Shown here: positions 1 to 9,842 of the stretch, one piece after another | Position numbering within the stretch: the stretch's first letter is position 1 | Layout: every line of letters begins with the position of its first letter | Source of the DNA: Nectonema munidae | Lineage: Eukaryota; Nematomorpha; Nectonematoida; Nectonematidae | Assembly (NCBI GenBank): GCA_030549495.1 | Contig: JAUIRK010000925.1 | Coordinates: forward strand, 310,001-374,000 | Reading direction: 5' to 3' | Length of the DNA stretch: 64,000 nt | Translations under genes and position numbers: made by a program | The notes under the pieces: generated by a model | Told to the model about the DNA's origin: nothing | Seen by the model: the letters and a program-made list of their open reading frames with translations, nothing else | Database searches by the model: none

Positions 1-560
1 CATGCTTGAATTCAATTCTCATAATTGAAATGCACAAAGCGATTTTTAGACAAAGGTAGGAAACATATTTCTGCGAATAGCTTGGAACATAATTTTTTGT
101 GAAATTGTTTTTCAATCATGCTACAATAAAGACATATTAGGTAGGAATCATATCATAATAAAATTTTCATTTGATCCTGATGCATCGTCTATACCCCTGG
201 CTTTGAGATATAGGTATGGCAGTGTATGGGTGTCGAATGTCAATATGTATGCTAGTATGTATGTATAATATGTATTCGTATTTATTCATATGTAAATGTG
301 AGTATGTATAAATGTAAATGTATGTAAGTACGATTGAACTAACACTAAACCTGGCCTCAACCCTGACACTGACACTAATTCTACACTAATGCTAACTTCG
401 ACAGTTTTCCAAAATTTTACACATTAAGGCACATTTAGAAAATGCTTGAGCACTAGTCAAATATTATGCAAATTGAGGAACAAATTTGATTGGTTAAAAT
501 CAGCGGGAGACTAGGTGAATCAATAAAGAAGAAAAAATCAAATTTTTTAGATTTATGCTC
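1..560. other. AT-rich non-coding sequence with TATG-type microsatellite
   Basis: No convincing coding frame is seen. An imperfect TATG/TGTA-rich simple repeat runs from about 238 to 330. Confidence 0.5.
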
Positions 561-564
561 ACTC

Positions 565-642
565 CGAAAGTCTAGAGGTGAAGGCGTTGGGTAATATCGA
601 ATATTCCTCTGTTCGATTCCACAACGAATTCAAGTTTTATTC
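565..642 (+). repeat. Possible tRNA-derived SINE fragment
   Basis: A candidate A box (tagaggtgaaggcgttgg, near 574) is followed about 35 bases later by a B-box-like GTTCGATTCC near 612. This is the internal promoter layout of tRNA-derived SINEs. No acceptor stem closes, so it is not a functional tRNA. No second copy was recognised in the window, so the family assignment is weak. Confidence 0.35.
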
Positions 643-1012
643 GAATACCCAAATAAATGTTAAAATTCGCCAATTCAGAAGATTACACAATATGATTTCA
701 GATTAAGTTAAATACATATTAGAAGTCGAAGATATAATATGTATATATCTTTACATAACCACGTAGTGGGTAGTTCTTTCAAGGTATTTCTATAAAATCT
801 CCCTCTAAATTTTTCTTTGTGTATATTGAAGAAGCGATATAAAATTATTCGGAGGCAAATCAACCCCTGTAATATTGAAGATTGAATGACATACTATGAT
901 AGTTTAAATTTAAGACTAGTTTAGAATGATTTATTTTTTTTATTCTTCCCACTTTTTGTGTTTTATATTTCGCCACAAATAAAAAAGAAATCAGTATACA
1001 TTTATACAAGTA

Positions 1013-1205
1013 ACTTTAATAAAAATTGTTTGAAAAATTTCTTTACGTTGCCTCCTTGGTTGTTATTAAACGGTAAAAACTGGGCATCATCAAAACTTCA
1101 GGTGCATTTTGAAAATTCATTATTTACAAATGTTGAAGTTACTCAAAGTCACATAACAGCAAAGGAGGCAACGCAAAGAATTTTTTCAAACAATTTTTAT
1201 TAAAG
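1013..1205. repeat. Foldback element with ~45-bp inverted ends
   Basis: The left end (from actttaataaaaattgttt) and the reverse complement of the right end match over about 45 bases with only a few differences, through the shared internal string gttgcctcctt. The roughly 100-base centre is unique. The structure fits a small non-autonomous DNA element or foldback. No clear target duplication was found, so the superfamily is unassigned. Confidence 0.7.
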
Positions 1206-2177
1206 TAAAAACTACATGTACACTAGTGAGCATGGTTTGTTTTTTCAACGTATTCAATTTTTATATTTTATACAAAAAAATTTTTAGAATATTTTTTAAG
1301 CAAAATTGCTTTTTAAAATTTTTATCCATAAAACTATGCCCGGCCGAAATTATTGGAGGAGGGAAGAATGTAGTCAACAATTGCAACAAAACAAAATAAA
1401 GTCACAAAAAGACAAAAGCGAACTCAAAGCGCTACATTTTTAGTCAAAATGTCATATAATCAATAATGAAGTACCCAATAAATTTTTGAGAACGAGTTGG
1501 TTCGTGAAGGATATTTCTTGGAAAGTATTCCAGTCTTTGTGGCCATCTGGATTCAGATTGATCTTTTCCCAATGACTGCAAGAGAACTTGTAGAAGTCTT
1601 CGCAAGGATCTATGCTGTAGTTTATAGAGGTGAGGATTTTGGAGGCGACGTTAAGGCAGTCCTTGCTAAAACAATAATCTAGAACAAGTAAAAGGTTTTT
1701 TACAAAGTTAGAAAGTTATGTACAAGTGTTTCAAAAAATACTTTCAGAGATTTAAAGACTTTAACCATCATATAAAACAATAACTGATATTTGTCCAGGG
1801 AAAAATTTTTGAACTAAAAAATCAGATTTTTTAACTTTATAATCAAAAAAACTTTTTTTTTCTTTGACTTTTTATTGGACAAAATATTTGATCTGAAAGA
1901 AAATTGGAAGTTTCTTAGATTATATTAGATTAACTCTTTTTTTTATTTTCAGTATAATAAGAATAGTTTTAGAATAATATTTTTTATTTATGGTATTTTA
2001 AATTTTTGTTGATTTAAATTTTTAAAATTTTTGTTTTGGTTGAAACTAGTACTTTTTGTTTTTTTTAAATGTTTTTTGGACTTTATTGACATTTTTCGAC
2101 CTGGAAGGAGTTTATCTTCAAAAATTTTTAAAGGATATTTTTGAACATGATTTTAAAGTTTTTAAACATGATTAAAA
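1206..2177. other. AT-rich sequence, nothing recognised
   Basis: One open stretch (1497-1682) has no ATG start and no recognisable domain. The rest is poly-A/T-rich sequence without structure I can name. Confidence 0.4.
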
Positions 2178-2845
2178 AACATATTTTTTAAGGGTGTTTT
2201 CGGCAGATGGCCTAGTTCTATCCCATTGACTTGTTGATTGGATTATTCAGACACTTTTTTGAATAAACAAAAATAGCCAATTTTTTTAGTTCCATATTTT
2301 TTATGTTGTTTTTTTAATGAATTTTCAAATTAAAAAAAAAAGTAAAATGGGGGATCGACCACATATTTCTAAACGATCTCTTTTGTAAATCTTTAGGAAA
2401 CAGAATTCTTGGCTGAGTCGATTATGTATTTTGTGTTCGAAGGCTAAAAATGTCTCTGCCCTCTAAAAACCGCATAGAAGAGTTTGCATTAGAAGACTCA
2501 TTGGCATCTAACATTCAATTATTCGACTACCCCGATATGCCATATAATATTGACTAGGAGCTAAAAGATCTTCTTAACCTCTCCTCTTACCAATTGTCAA
2601 CAGGCTTTTGGTAATATCAATATAATTGGTTGGATGGATGGATTGATTACTCTGTACTGAGAAACTTTGAAGGTTAAAATTAATTGTTCAAATTTTTACC
2701 AACGAAATGTTACCAAACTAGACATAGAAAACTAGCACAGGAAAACAAACTAGATTACCAAACTAGATTACTAACACAGGAAAACAAAGAATCCTATTAT
2801 ATAATCTTCATATTATTGCTACATACACATATATTCAGTTAGGAA
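2178..2845 (+). mobile_element. 3' fragment of a hAT element (same family as 43.5-45.7 kb)
   Basis: This stretch aligns in inverted orientation with about 43,480-44,240, including the string cccattgacttgttgattgg, the segment ctaaaagatctt and a shared 3' tail ending near cagttaggaaagtaaat. In the other copy the same sequence follows the C-terminal dimerisation region of a SCAND3/ZBED-like hAT transposase, so this is the 3' part of that element. It keeps little or no coding sequence. Its outer limits are uncertain because no target duplication was found. Confidence 0.65.
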
Positions 2846-3565
2846 AGTAAATCAAAATGATTTAAGTGTTTACTGACTATAATAAAAAAATTTAGGAATC
2901 TTTTGAAACTAAGTCCTAATTTAGAAATAAAAACTTTAATCTCAAAAACAAAGAGCTTGTTACGAATACCACCATAAGGTACCTTTACCTTTGTCATCGA
3001 AAAAGGATGACACCGTATATAGAGAATCACAGTTCACTTTACTAGACTTTGAAAATGAATTGACTAAGAGTTTACATTTGATGAATCTGTTAAAAAATGG
3101 GTTTTGAAAGCGAAAAAATTGTCAATAACGTTTGTAAAAAAAATCATTTTGCATCTAAGTTTTCAGCCCCTCCCGACGAGTCAAATTTCTGGATACGGTA
3201 CTGTATGATACATACTTTCAAAGTGTGTGAATTTTTGTAAAATTATACCAAAAATATTAAGAGAATTTATAAATAATTAGCTATTTCTATAAAACGTCCA
3301 CGGGTATTAGACTGTTTATAAAAAATAGTGACAATATAGTTATTTACATTAAATCATTTCTAAATAATCTTTTTAGAAAATTCACCCTAAGAACTAGATT
3401 TTTGTTAATTGTCGGCCTTAATGCAGAGAGTCAAGCTAGAATAAAACGGACAGTGTATTTTAGATCGAAACCAAAAAACGTAAAGTTATTGGAAAAATAG
3501 GAGAAAGCATAATAAGAGAAGAAAAAAATGAGGAAGCATAGAGAATAATATAGAGAAAATAAAAG
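2846..3565. other. Non-coding sequence, nothing recognised
   Basis: No motif, inverted repeat or coding signature was recognised apart from short A-rich runs. Confidence 0.4.
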
Positions 3566-3732
3566 GTTCCTGGTCAAAAACCAAAACAGCTAAAATGTTA
3601 ATGGCCAAAACAAAAACTGTCAAAAATCAAAACGGTCAAAATCTATTCTCTATCGGTATTTGGCGGTTTGGGTTTTTGGCCGTTTTGGTTTTGGTTTTGG
3701 CCGTTTTGGTTTTTGGCCGTTTTGACTAGGCA
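3566..3732. repeat. Foldback element rich in CCAAAAC / GTTTTGG repeats
   Basis: The left end tcctggtcaaaaacc pairs with the right end ccgttttgactaggca. Most of the element consists of short repeats of the type ccaaaacggtcaaaa on the left and their complement on the right, so it could fold into a long hairpin. Its ends resemble those of the larger foldback at 49,676-50,502 (cctggtcaaaacgtcc), which suggests one family. Confidence 0.65.
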
Positions 3733-3743
3733 CTAAATAAAAG

Positions 3744-4100
3744 TCATGACGTGAAAGAAAGGCATTGGAAAGAGGAGTTACTTGTTTCAGGGGGATTTGA
3801 TTGGTTGAATTTGGTGTACAAAAAATTAGCAAAGAAGATGACAAAAAGCAGAGCGAATAAGCAGGAGAGGAGGAAGAGAGGAATTGTGAATCGGGAACTG
3901 TTTTGTTTGAGACGCTTCGTGGGTGGGGGTTGCGGAGATGGGGCAGGGGGTGTTGGAGTTATGGCGTTGGGGGCTGAATCGTAGAATGAAGTATTGTGGA
4001 GATGTGAGGTAAGGAAAGAAGGGTCATTGCCCTTTTCACACAGGCTCTCCTCATTGGAGTCTTTTTTTGTCTCTTCTAGTCTTTGATTTGATAGCTCCAT
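3744..4100 (-). CDS. Possible N-terminal exon of a type II single-pass membrane protein
   Basis: A minus-strand open frame of 118 residues begins at an ATG at 4100. It reads as a polar, Glu/Lys-rich start, a proline-rich stretch (about residues 48-63, PTPPAPSPQPPP), a basic KRLKQ segment, then one strongly hydrophobic helix of roughly 24 residues (about 70-95), followed by an Asn/Ser-rich segment. This is the layout of a cytoplasmic tail plus signal anchor. The region is clearly more G+C-rich than its surroundings, which supports coding. A candidate splice donor (GTAACT) lies just after the codons for PPET, so the frame may leave the exon there and the rest may be intron. The foldback at 3,566-3,732 lies immediately downstream. 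No family is recognised. The plus-strand frame over the same bases looks like a shadow. Confidence 0.4.
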   Translation of the reverse strand: MELSNQRLEETKKDSNEESLCEKGNDPSFLTSHLHNTSFYDSAPNAITPTPPAPSPQPPPTKRLKQNSSRFTIPLFLLSCLFALLFVIFFANFLYTKFNQSNPPETSNSSFQCLSFTS

Positions 4101-4790
4101 GTGCGTTCAGATTCTCTCTACATGTCTTTGCCAAAATAAAGAAAAATTGCAGATAAAAAGAGCAGATAACTCAGATTTATAATAAAATATACAAAATCGC
4201 TAACAGATAGATATAAAAATTGGAGAGGATATTATCCTTTGATGTAACAAAGATATTTTTGGACGGACTTTTGTTTAAATTATGTCGAAGATACAGTCAA
4301 CTAAGCTTATGTCAAATATATTCTGGGAAAAAAGAATTAAAGTACTTTTTAAAATTTCAAGCACAATGAAATTTGTTTGAACAAACTTCCTTTAAAGTAT
4401 TATATGTTTTTGTTCAGTTACAAGTTTGCTGGTATTCAGCGGATAGGTTATACTTGTCTACATTTAAATCATGTTTAGTTGTCTACAACAAGGGAGCATA
4501 TTCACATGGGTGAGAGATTACCGCCTAAAATTTGAACTTGGAAGAGAGTTTTAGCTCCCAATGATTTATTTTCATTTTCTCCTTAACAATGAATTAACGA
4601 ATTTATGCACAATAAATTGATTTTTAAAGACGCGAATTATTTTATATTTAACTTAATACCTTTATCGAAAGCTTTTGACAGAAGTTGTTCAAAAATTTAT
4701 ACGTCTCTCAAATTTATCGTCAAATCTTCTTTGTGATTTATGGATTAGGAAACCCAATGGTATCTGCCTACCTCTGACTAAATGTTAAAC
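4101..4790. other. Non-coding sequence, nothing recognised
   Basis: If the neighbouring minus-strand exon is real, part of this stretch would be its 5' region. No promoter element can be named. Confidence 0.35.
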
Positions 4791-4792
4791 GT

Positions 4793-4925
4793 ACCATAGG
4801 GTGTTTTCATCGAGAAGGCACAATTGCGCCGCTTGTATCGAACTATGAGGAAGGCAGGCTTGATGCGGGATCGAACCCAAGACGTTGAGTTATCGAATCC
4901 AGCATCTAACCAACCCTACTCTGAT
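4793..4925 (-). repeat. tRNA-derived SINE, copy 1
   Basis: On the minus strand a candidate A box (ggttggttagatgctgga) is followed by the B box GGTTCGATCCC, then a tail ending tcgatgaaaacaccctat. The same order, with the same tail, recurs in the neighbouring copy at about 5,000-5,150, which establishes a repeat family rather than a tRNA gene. Confidence 0.65.
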
Positions 4926-4997
4926 TATGTTTATTGAATTCAGCTTACGCATTATAATGTAAATTTGGAGTAAGAATGGATAGGATATATTATAGTA

Positions 4998-5152
4998 GGG
5001 TATTTTCATTAAGAAGTTCTAATTTCATCGATCTTATCATGATGAATAATGAATGTTTAATGCTGGATTCGAACCAAAGAGCCTGTTGTATCAAAGCAAC
5101 GCATATCTGCACAATCATACGCATACTCCTTATATAATATTAGTTAGCCTAA
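4998..5152 (-). repeat. tRNA-derived SINE, copy 2
   Basis: The minus strand carries B box GGTTCGAATCC, the shared segment after it, and a tail (cttaatgaaaataccctac) matching copy 1 at 4.8-4.9 kb. The two copies lie in tandem in the same orientation, about 80 bases apart, and differ at many positions, so they are old. Confidence 0.6.
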
Positions 5153-6834
5153 CCACAGAAGCAGATATGGAGGAGGAGAGGGATGGTAAGACGTCCCAGT
5201 TCTCCATCAATAATTTTGGACAATAGCGATATAGATTTTTTTCATTTATATATAAAAAATATATTTTCACTTTTTATGAAAACAAATTTTAAGGAAATTT
5301 AATTTGACTTAAAAAATTCCATAATTAAAAAATAAAAAAAGTCGATAGAAATAGTAAAGTGTTTTTATTGAAAATTTGTGGAAAGATAAAGTTTCCACCA
5401 CTACGATCATCAAAAGGAAAACCTTTACTCCAATCTCAGCAACTCATGAGATAAATTTGTTTGAATTTGAGATGAAATAAAATATGAAATTATATTTTAA
5501 TCTTTCAGCATGTTTTAGATTTATTTTTCGAAAATTTCTATAATGAAAGAATTAAAAAAGAATAAAAATTGTGGCGCGTTTTTAATTTTTTAATATTTTC
5601 CCCCCCCCTGTCCCCCCTCTTCATTTTTTTCTGGGTTTTTTTCTCCAGGGGCCCCCCCCCGTTGGGGTGTTAAATTTTTTTTTGAAAAAAAAGGAGAAAA
5701 AATATCTTAGAAAATTTTGTTTAAAAGACTTTTTACTATTTCTAGTATTCTTTTTATATTTTCAACGTTTTTTCAATGACTCCGCTTCATTTCATCCATT
5801 TATCCTATAAAAAAATGAATTCATTGATGGAAAACTTTTAAAGTTTATATAATTTAAAAAAAAATTGCCTCTAATAATTTCAACAACGTGCACCCCTGAG
5901 TCTAACTGAACATATTTTGGGAACTTAAAATTTGAGAAGGTTCCTGAAACCTGCAACTGCTTGTAGAATTCATGAGCTCTTATATAAAATTTGACATGAT
6001 GAGAGATAATGAAATAATTGTAATTTTTATCGAACGAGTCTTCGATTAATGCAAAGTCAAACTAACGTTAACCGCGAAATGATTTAGAGAAATGAAATAA
6101 AATTGCACAATTACAAGGAAGAGGAAGCAAAAGTTGTTTGCGTGAACAGCACAAAGTTGTGAAAGGAGTTGAATCTTGCAAAAAAAAGTAAAATAAGAGG
6201 GGGAAAAGAAGATGTCACATATGTTGTTCCTTTCAATCAATTATATTAGCCATGATACGGCTTCTCTATGAATCCCCCTTTTTTGAACGTGTTTTCGAAT
6301 TAAATACACGTACCAAATACCGAATCGCATTGCTATCAACAGAGCTTAATGCGACCAAGTAATTAATAAGAAACACATTACTTTCAAAGAACAAGAACAT
6401 ATCATAATCATAATAATGATGAAAAGTGGTAGATGTTTTTGAATCATTTGTCGTTGTAATCGTCACGTTACACACATGTTAGCGTAAAAGAATCAGATTA
6501 GCATTTTCGCTCTAATGTGTTTTTGTTTAACTTCTGAAGCATAGCATGTCATCAGCGTAAAACATGATCCGAAATTCAGCATTGCTGAAGTAGACAACAT
6601 CTATGAAGTTTAGAGAGTAAGAAATGGAACTTATAAAAAGCAAGGCGTCAGTAAGGTTGCCTTAGGTAGATCAATCGTTTTGAAGATGGGATACCTCAGA
6701 GAATGAAAGAATAGGTGTAAAGTATAGAAAAAAAAAGAATAGGTGTAAAGTATAGAATAGGTGTGAGTCATGGATTTAATTTAAAAATTCTATATTTGAT
6801 ACAAAAATAAAGTTTTATTGTTTTTAATAATATG
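5153..6834. other. Non-coding sequence with a C/G homopolymer patch and a 22-bp duplication
   Basis: C-runs and G-runs occur at about 5,600-5,670 in T-rich surroundings. A 22-base unit (gaataggtgtaaagtatag) is repeated in tandem at about 6,709-6,765. Short frames on both strands show no domain. Confidence 0.4.
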
Positions 6835-7555
6835 GTAGATACTAGAGCTTCTGTCTCGAGATTTCTTGATTTTCGAGAATTTTAGAATTTTTTTATTTCT
6901 TGATTCTCGAGAAATTTTTGTCGAGACTCAAGAATTAAAAAAAAATTTTTATTACTGAAAACATGTTAAATTTTGAATAAATATTAATAAAAAATAAATA
7001 ATTATGTGTAATGCACAATCAACTTTTGAATATTCAAATTTTGAAGAAATTTTAGAATGTGCAAAAAATATTTTTGATAAATTTTTTCTCATTATTCGGA
7101 GCATGGAACTGTTATACAAGAAAGCCAAATTCAAGTGGAATCTGTTGATGAGTTTGAAGAAGAATCTCTAACTCAAAGTTTAAATAGAGAAATTAAAGAA
7201 TTCATGTATGATAAAAAAGAAGAAAAAGTTAGTACAATAGAAGAAATACAGATGTTCAAACAAAATAAAAATGTTGATTTATCAGAGAGAGTTAAAAAAT
7301 TCTCTTTTATGCATCCAACCAACTTCTTGTCAATGCGGAAGAATTTTATCTCCAAAACGATTGAGTTTGAAAAACGAAACTTTAAATGCCCTTGTTTTTT
7401 TAAAAAGTTATTTTACTAATAAAACAAGATATTTTTTTCGTAAAATATTTTTAATATTTTTTAACTTCTCGAAACTTTTCTCGAGAATCATATATTTTTT
7501 TTCTCGTTTCTCGAGAATTAAATTTTATCGAGAAATTAGAAGCTCTAGTAGATAC
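6835..7555 (+). mobile_element. Short hAT element with perfect 8-bp target duplications
   Basis: The 705-base element (6,843-7,547) starts TAGAGCTTCT and ends AGAAGCTCTA, and is flanked on both sides by the identical 8-mer GTAGATAC, diagnostic for hAT. Both subterminal regions are packed with the palindrome TCTCGAGA, probable transposase-binding sites. The interior keeps only the C-terminal part of a hAT transposase on the plus strand. The perfect target duplication indicates a fairly recent insertion. It is non-autonomous because the catalytic domain is absent. Confidence 0.9.
7135..7427 (+). pseudogene. hAT transposase C-terminal (dimerisation) remnant
   Basis: Two overlapping plus-strand frames carry the remnant: an acidic leader (about 7,135-7,300), then in another frame a hAT dimerisation signature (CIQPTS, LSPKRLSLKNETLNALVFL, near 7,310-7,420). 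The match is to the usual hAT C-terminus (SS-SERLFS-AG ... R-RLS-E-LNALVFLK). A frameshift lies between the leader and the signature, and no catalytic region or BED finger is present. The neighbouring short hAT at 28.1-28.8 kb keeps the same protein part, so retention of only this domain is a repeated theme here. Confidence 0.75.
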
Positions 7556-7899
7556 CAGGGACGTGCAAAACTCTGCGCTAGAGCAAAAGTGTGTTCTCTG
7601 GTATTTAAGATTTTGCCCGCAAAGCAGTTCAAACGATTTCGTAGATAAGGAATCTCTGGAACCGCTTGTAGAATTTATGAGCTTCCTAACTTTAAGTATT
7701 AAAAATCAAAACGATTTAGAAATGAAACCAAATTTATTCGACACAAGTCCTTGGCGTGGGCGGCGCATACTGTATATGCAGTAAGCCATCACAAGTGCAA
7801 AGAGACTCCATGCTATTATTTTGATAGGAGTGTTTGGCATAACTTGTCTATACAATTTTACTGTTATGATCACTTCTTATAGTTGACTTTTTGTCTAGA

Positions 7900-9265
7900 A
7901 CTGTAGTTAATGATTTTATATCGTTGTTAGCAAAACAGGTAAGGAAATACAAATCTAAAGAAATGGAAGGAGCTGAATTTTATTCTTTGATGATTGATGA
8001 ATGTAGAGATGTTAGCGATCATGAAACAAGGTAATTTCTGCGTCAAATATGTCAAAAATTCTTGCACTGTTGAACGTCTTGTTGGTCTGGTTAGGATTCA
8101 GAAAAACTGCGTTTCCTCGACCATATTTTTACAAGTTAAAAAATTCATAGAATCTTTATGCATGGACGAGGCTACAACAATGACAGGCATTAAAAATGGG
8201 GTTCAAGCGAGAATAAAAGAGCAGAGTCTTTGGACGATTCTTTGTGTGGTGTTGTGCCCATCGATTGAATTTAATTATTGATTTGATCACTAAAACATTT
8301 CCTCAAGTTTTGAGCTTGATTGATGCGTTGTATACACTTTTTAAAAAAGTTAAAATCAATTTTATTTTGAACAAAATCAGAAAAAAAATTAAAAAATGTT
8401 TAAAAAATTACCCAAGCCTTTTTCAATAAGATTGAGTTCTTTATCTTAACTCTTGAATACTATAGTGACAAAAATCGATGAAATAGAAAAAACTTCAATT
8501 GAATTTAGTGATGATAAAACATTTGGCGTTTTATCAACCGGGCTTTTGAACAAACTAACAAATTTTGATCATCTTTTTTCTCGGCTTTTTCGTAACACTG
8601 TTTTTGGAATTACAAACTCTCTTTCCTTATACTTACAAAAAAAAGTTTAAAGTGGTGCACAGCATTTCAAGAAATTTTATTGGTGAAAAGTTGGCTTGCA
8701 AAGGGAAAGAAGAAACTTACGAACAAGCTATTAAAGAAAGTGACATCATTTTTACTAGTCATCCTCATTGGGAAAGAAAAGAAAGTGATAAAGAACGAAG
8801 CTGCAAGAAAGAATTTTTTTTTCAAGTTATAGATAATTTAGTTGCTGAATTTTCTAGAAGGTTTCGTGAAAAGGAGTTGGAAACAGTAAAAGAATTTGAA
8901 TGTTTAAACGTTGAATCTGAGGATTATTATTTTAACGTCTGAAAAAAAATGAATCGTGATTTTGAAAGGGTTTTGGATTTTGATTTTATTGATTTACAAA
9001 GTGAAGTTATGAAAATAAAATACAAATGGAGTCTTTCTTCCTTACACCTGAAACTGGATCAACCATTTTATCCTTCCTACAATAAACATCGATCTTTCCA
9101 TTCCTATTAGAACAGCAATAAATGAACGTGTATTTTTAACTATGAAAATAATAAAAAATTATCAAAGAAACAGGCTCTCAGAGAAAGTTCTCTCTCGAAC
9201 AGGAAATTTAAAAAAAAACCTTGACCTTGAAGAGAAAACTAACATGTATAGTTCCAAATTAAATA
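7900..9265 (+). pseudogene. Decayed hAT transposase of the ZMYM1/DUF4371 type
   Basis: Plus-strand blocks in shifting frames follow the order of TTF/ZMYM1-like hAT transposases. YSLMIDECRDVSD (first catalytic Asp region) lies near 7,980; CMDEATTMTGIKNGVQARIKE (the DGA-MTG-KNGVQ block) near 8,157-8,220; CAHRLNLIIDLI near 8,250-8,290; an alpha-helical insertion domain (SLSLYLQKK, then VIDNLVAEFSRRF) at about 8,610-8,870; and the dimerisation region (TAINERVFLTMKIIKNYQRN) near 9,110-9,170. Several frameshifts and stops separate the blocks, so it cannot be expressed. Terminal repeats were not identified, so element limits are unknown. Confidence 0.75.
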
Positions 9266-9695
9266 AAACTGTAGTGTTATGTTAATCTCAATAAATTTGG
9301 CCATCTTTTTTTAAAAACACTTACAATAATCAATTTTTTACTCATACTAAGAGAACCACTGTCTTTAAAAACAGTTATGATGACAAGGATCATTTTTCCA
9401 ATTCTAAGCGAATTTCGAACTTATATTTCTTCTCAATCCCCTCTCCTGCCATAACCCACCAAATACTAAGATAGATCCATCACTGTTACAAACCTACTTT
9501 TAAAAATTTGCAAAATAAATCTTTAAAATATTTTTCTTTGTAACAGATAAAGTAATAATATTTATTTTTGTGCTCTTTGATATTTTTTTTACAAAAAATG
9601 TACTCTTGTTTAAATAAAGTGTGGACACTGCTTACATATATCATATAAAGTTCATTCATTTTTTAATGAAACTTAAATAGGATATTTTTTTCTTT
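9266..9695. other. Non-coding sequence, nothing recognised
   Basis: This is AT-rich sequence between the hAT remnant and the next SINE. It may include the 3' end of the hAT element. Confidence 0.35.
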
Positions 9696-9696
9696 T

Positions 9697-9838
9697 TTAG
9701 TTGTCGGTATCGCACCCAAGGGAAGAATAATCTTCCATATCTGGGCAGATAATAGGGATAGTCAGATCGGGGTTCGAACCCAGACCATCTGGATCGAGAC
9801 CCTACGTTCCCACCACTAGGCCAACTGCCGATAAAAAA
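9697..9838 (-). repeat. tRNA-derived SINE (second family)
   Basis: Minus strand: head ggcagttggcctagtggtgg with an A-box-like TGGCCTAGTGG, then a perfect B box GGTTCGAACCC about 45 bases on, then a non-tRNA body (ctgcccagatatggaagatt) ending gggtgcgataccgac. Its body recurs without the tRNA head at about 42,708-42,775. It abuts the pogo element starting at 9,843. Confidence 0.75.
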
Positions 9839-9842
9839 GATA

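Noticed and set aside
1497-1682. Open frame of 61 codons with protein-like composition.
   Set aside because: No ATG, no recognised domain, no splice context strong enough to call an exon.
3751-3984. Plus-strand open frame rich in Arg/Gly.
   Set aside because: It is antisense to the more convincing minus-strand frame with a transmembrane helix, and its composition is that of a shadow.
5600-5670. C and G homopolymers considered as a structured element.
   Set aside because: Only simple runs are present; they may be low-complexity sequence or sequencing noise.
4793-9838. B-box sequences considered as tRNA genes.
   Set aside because: No acceptor or anticodon stems pair properly, and bodies and tails recur in other copies, as in SINEs.
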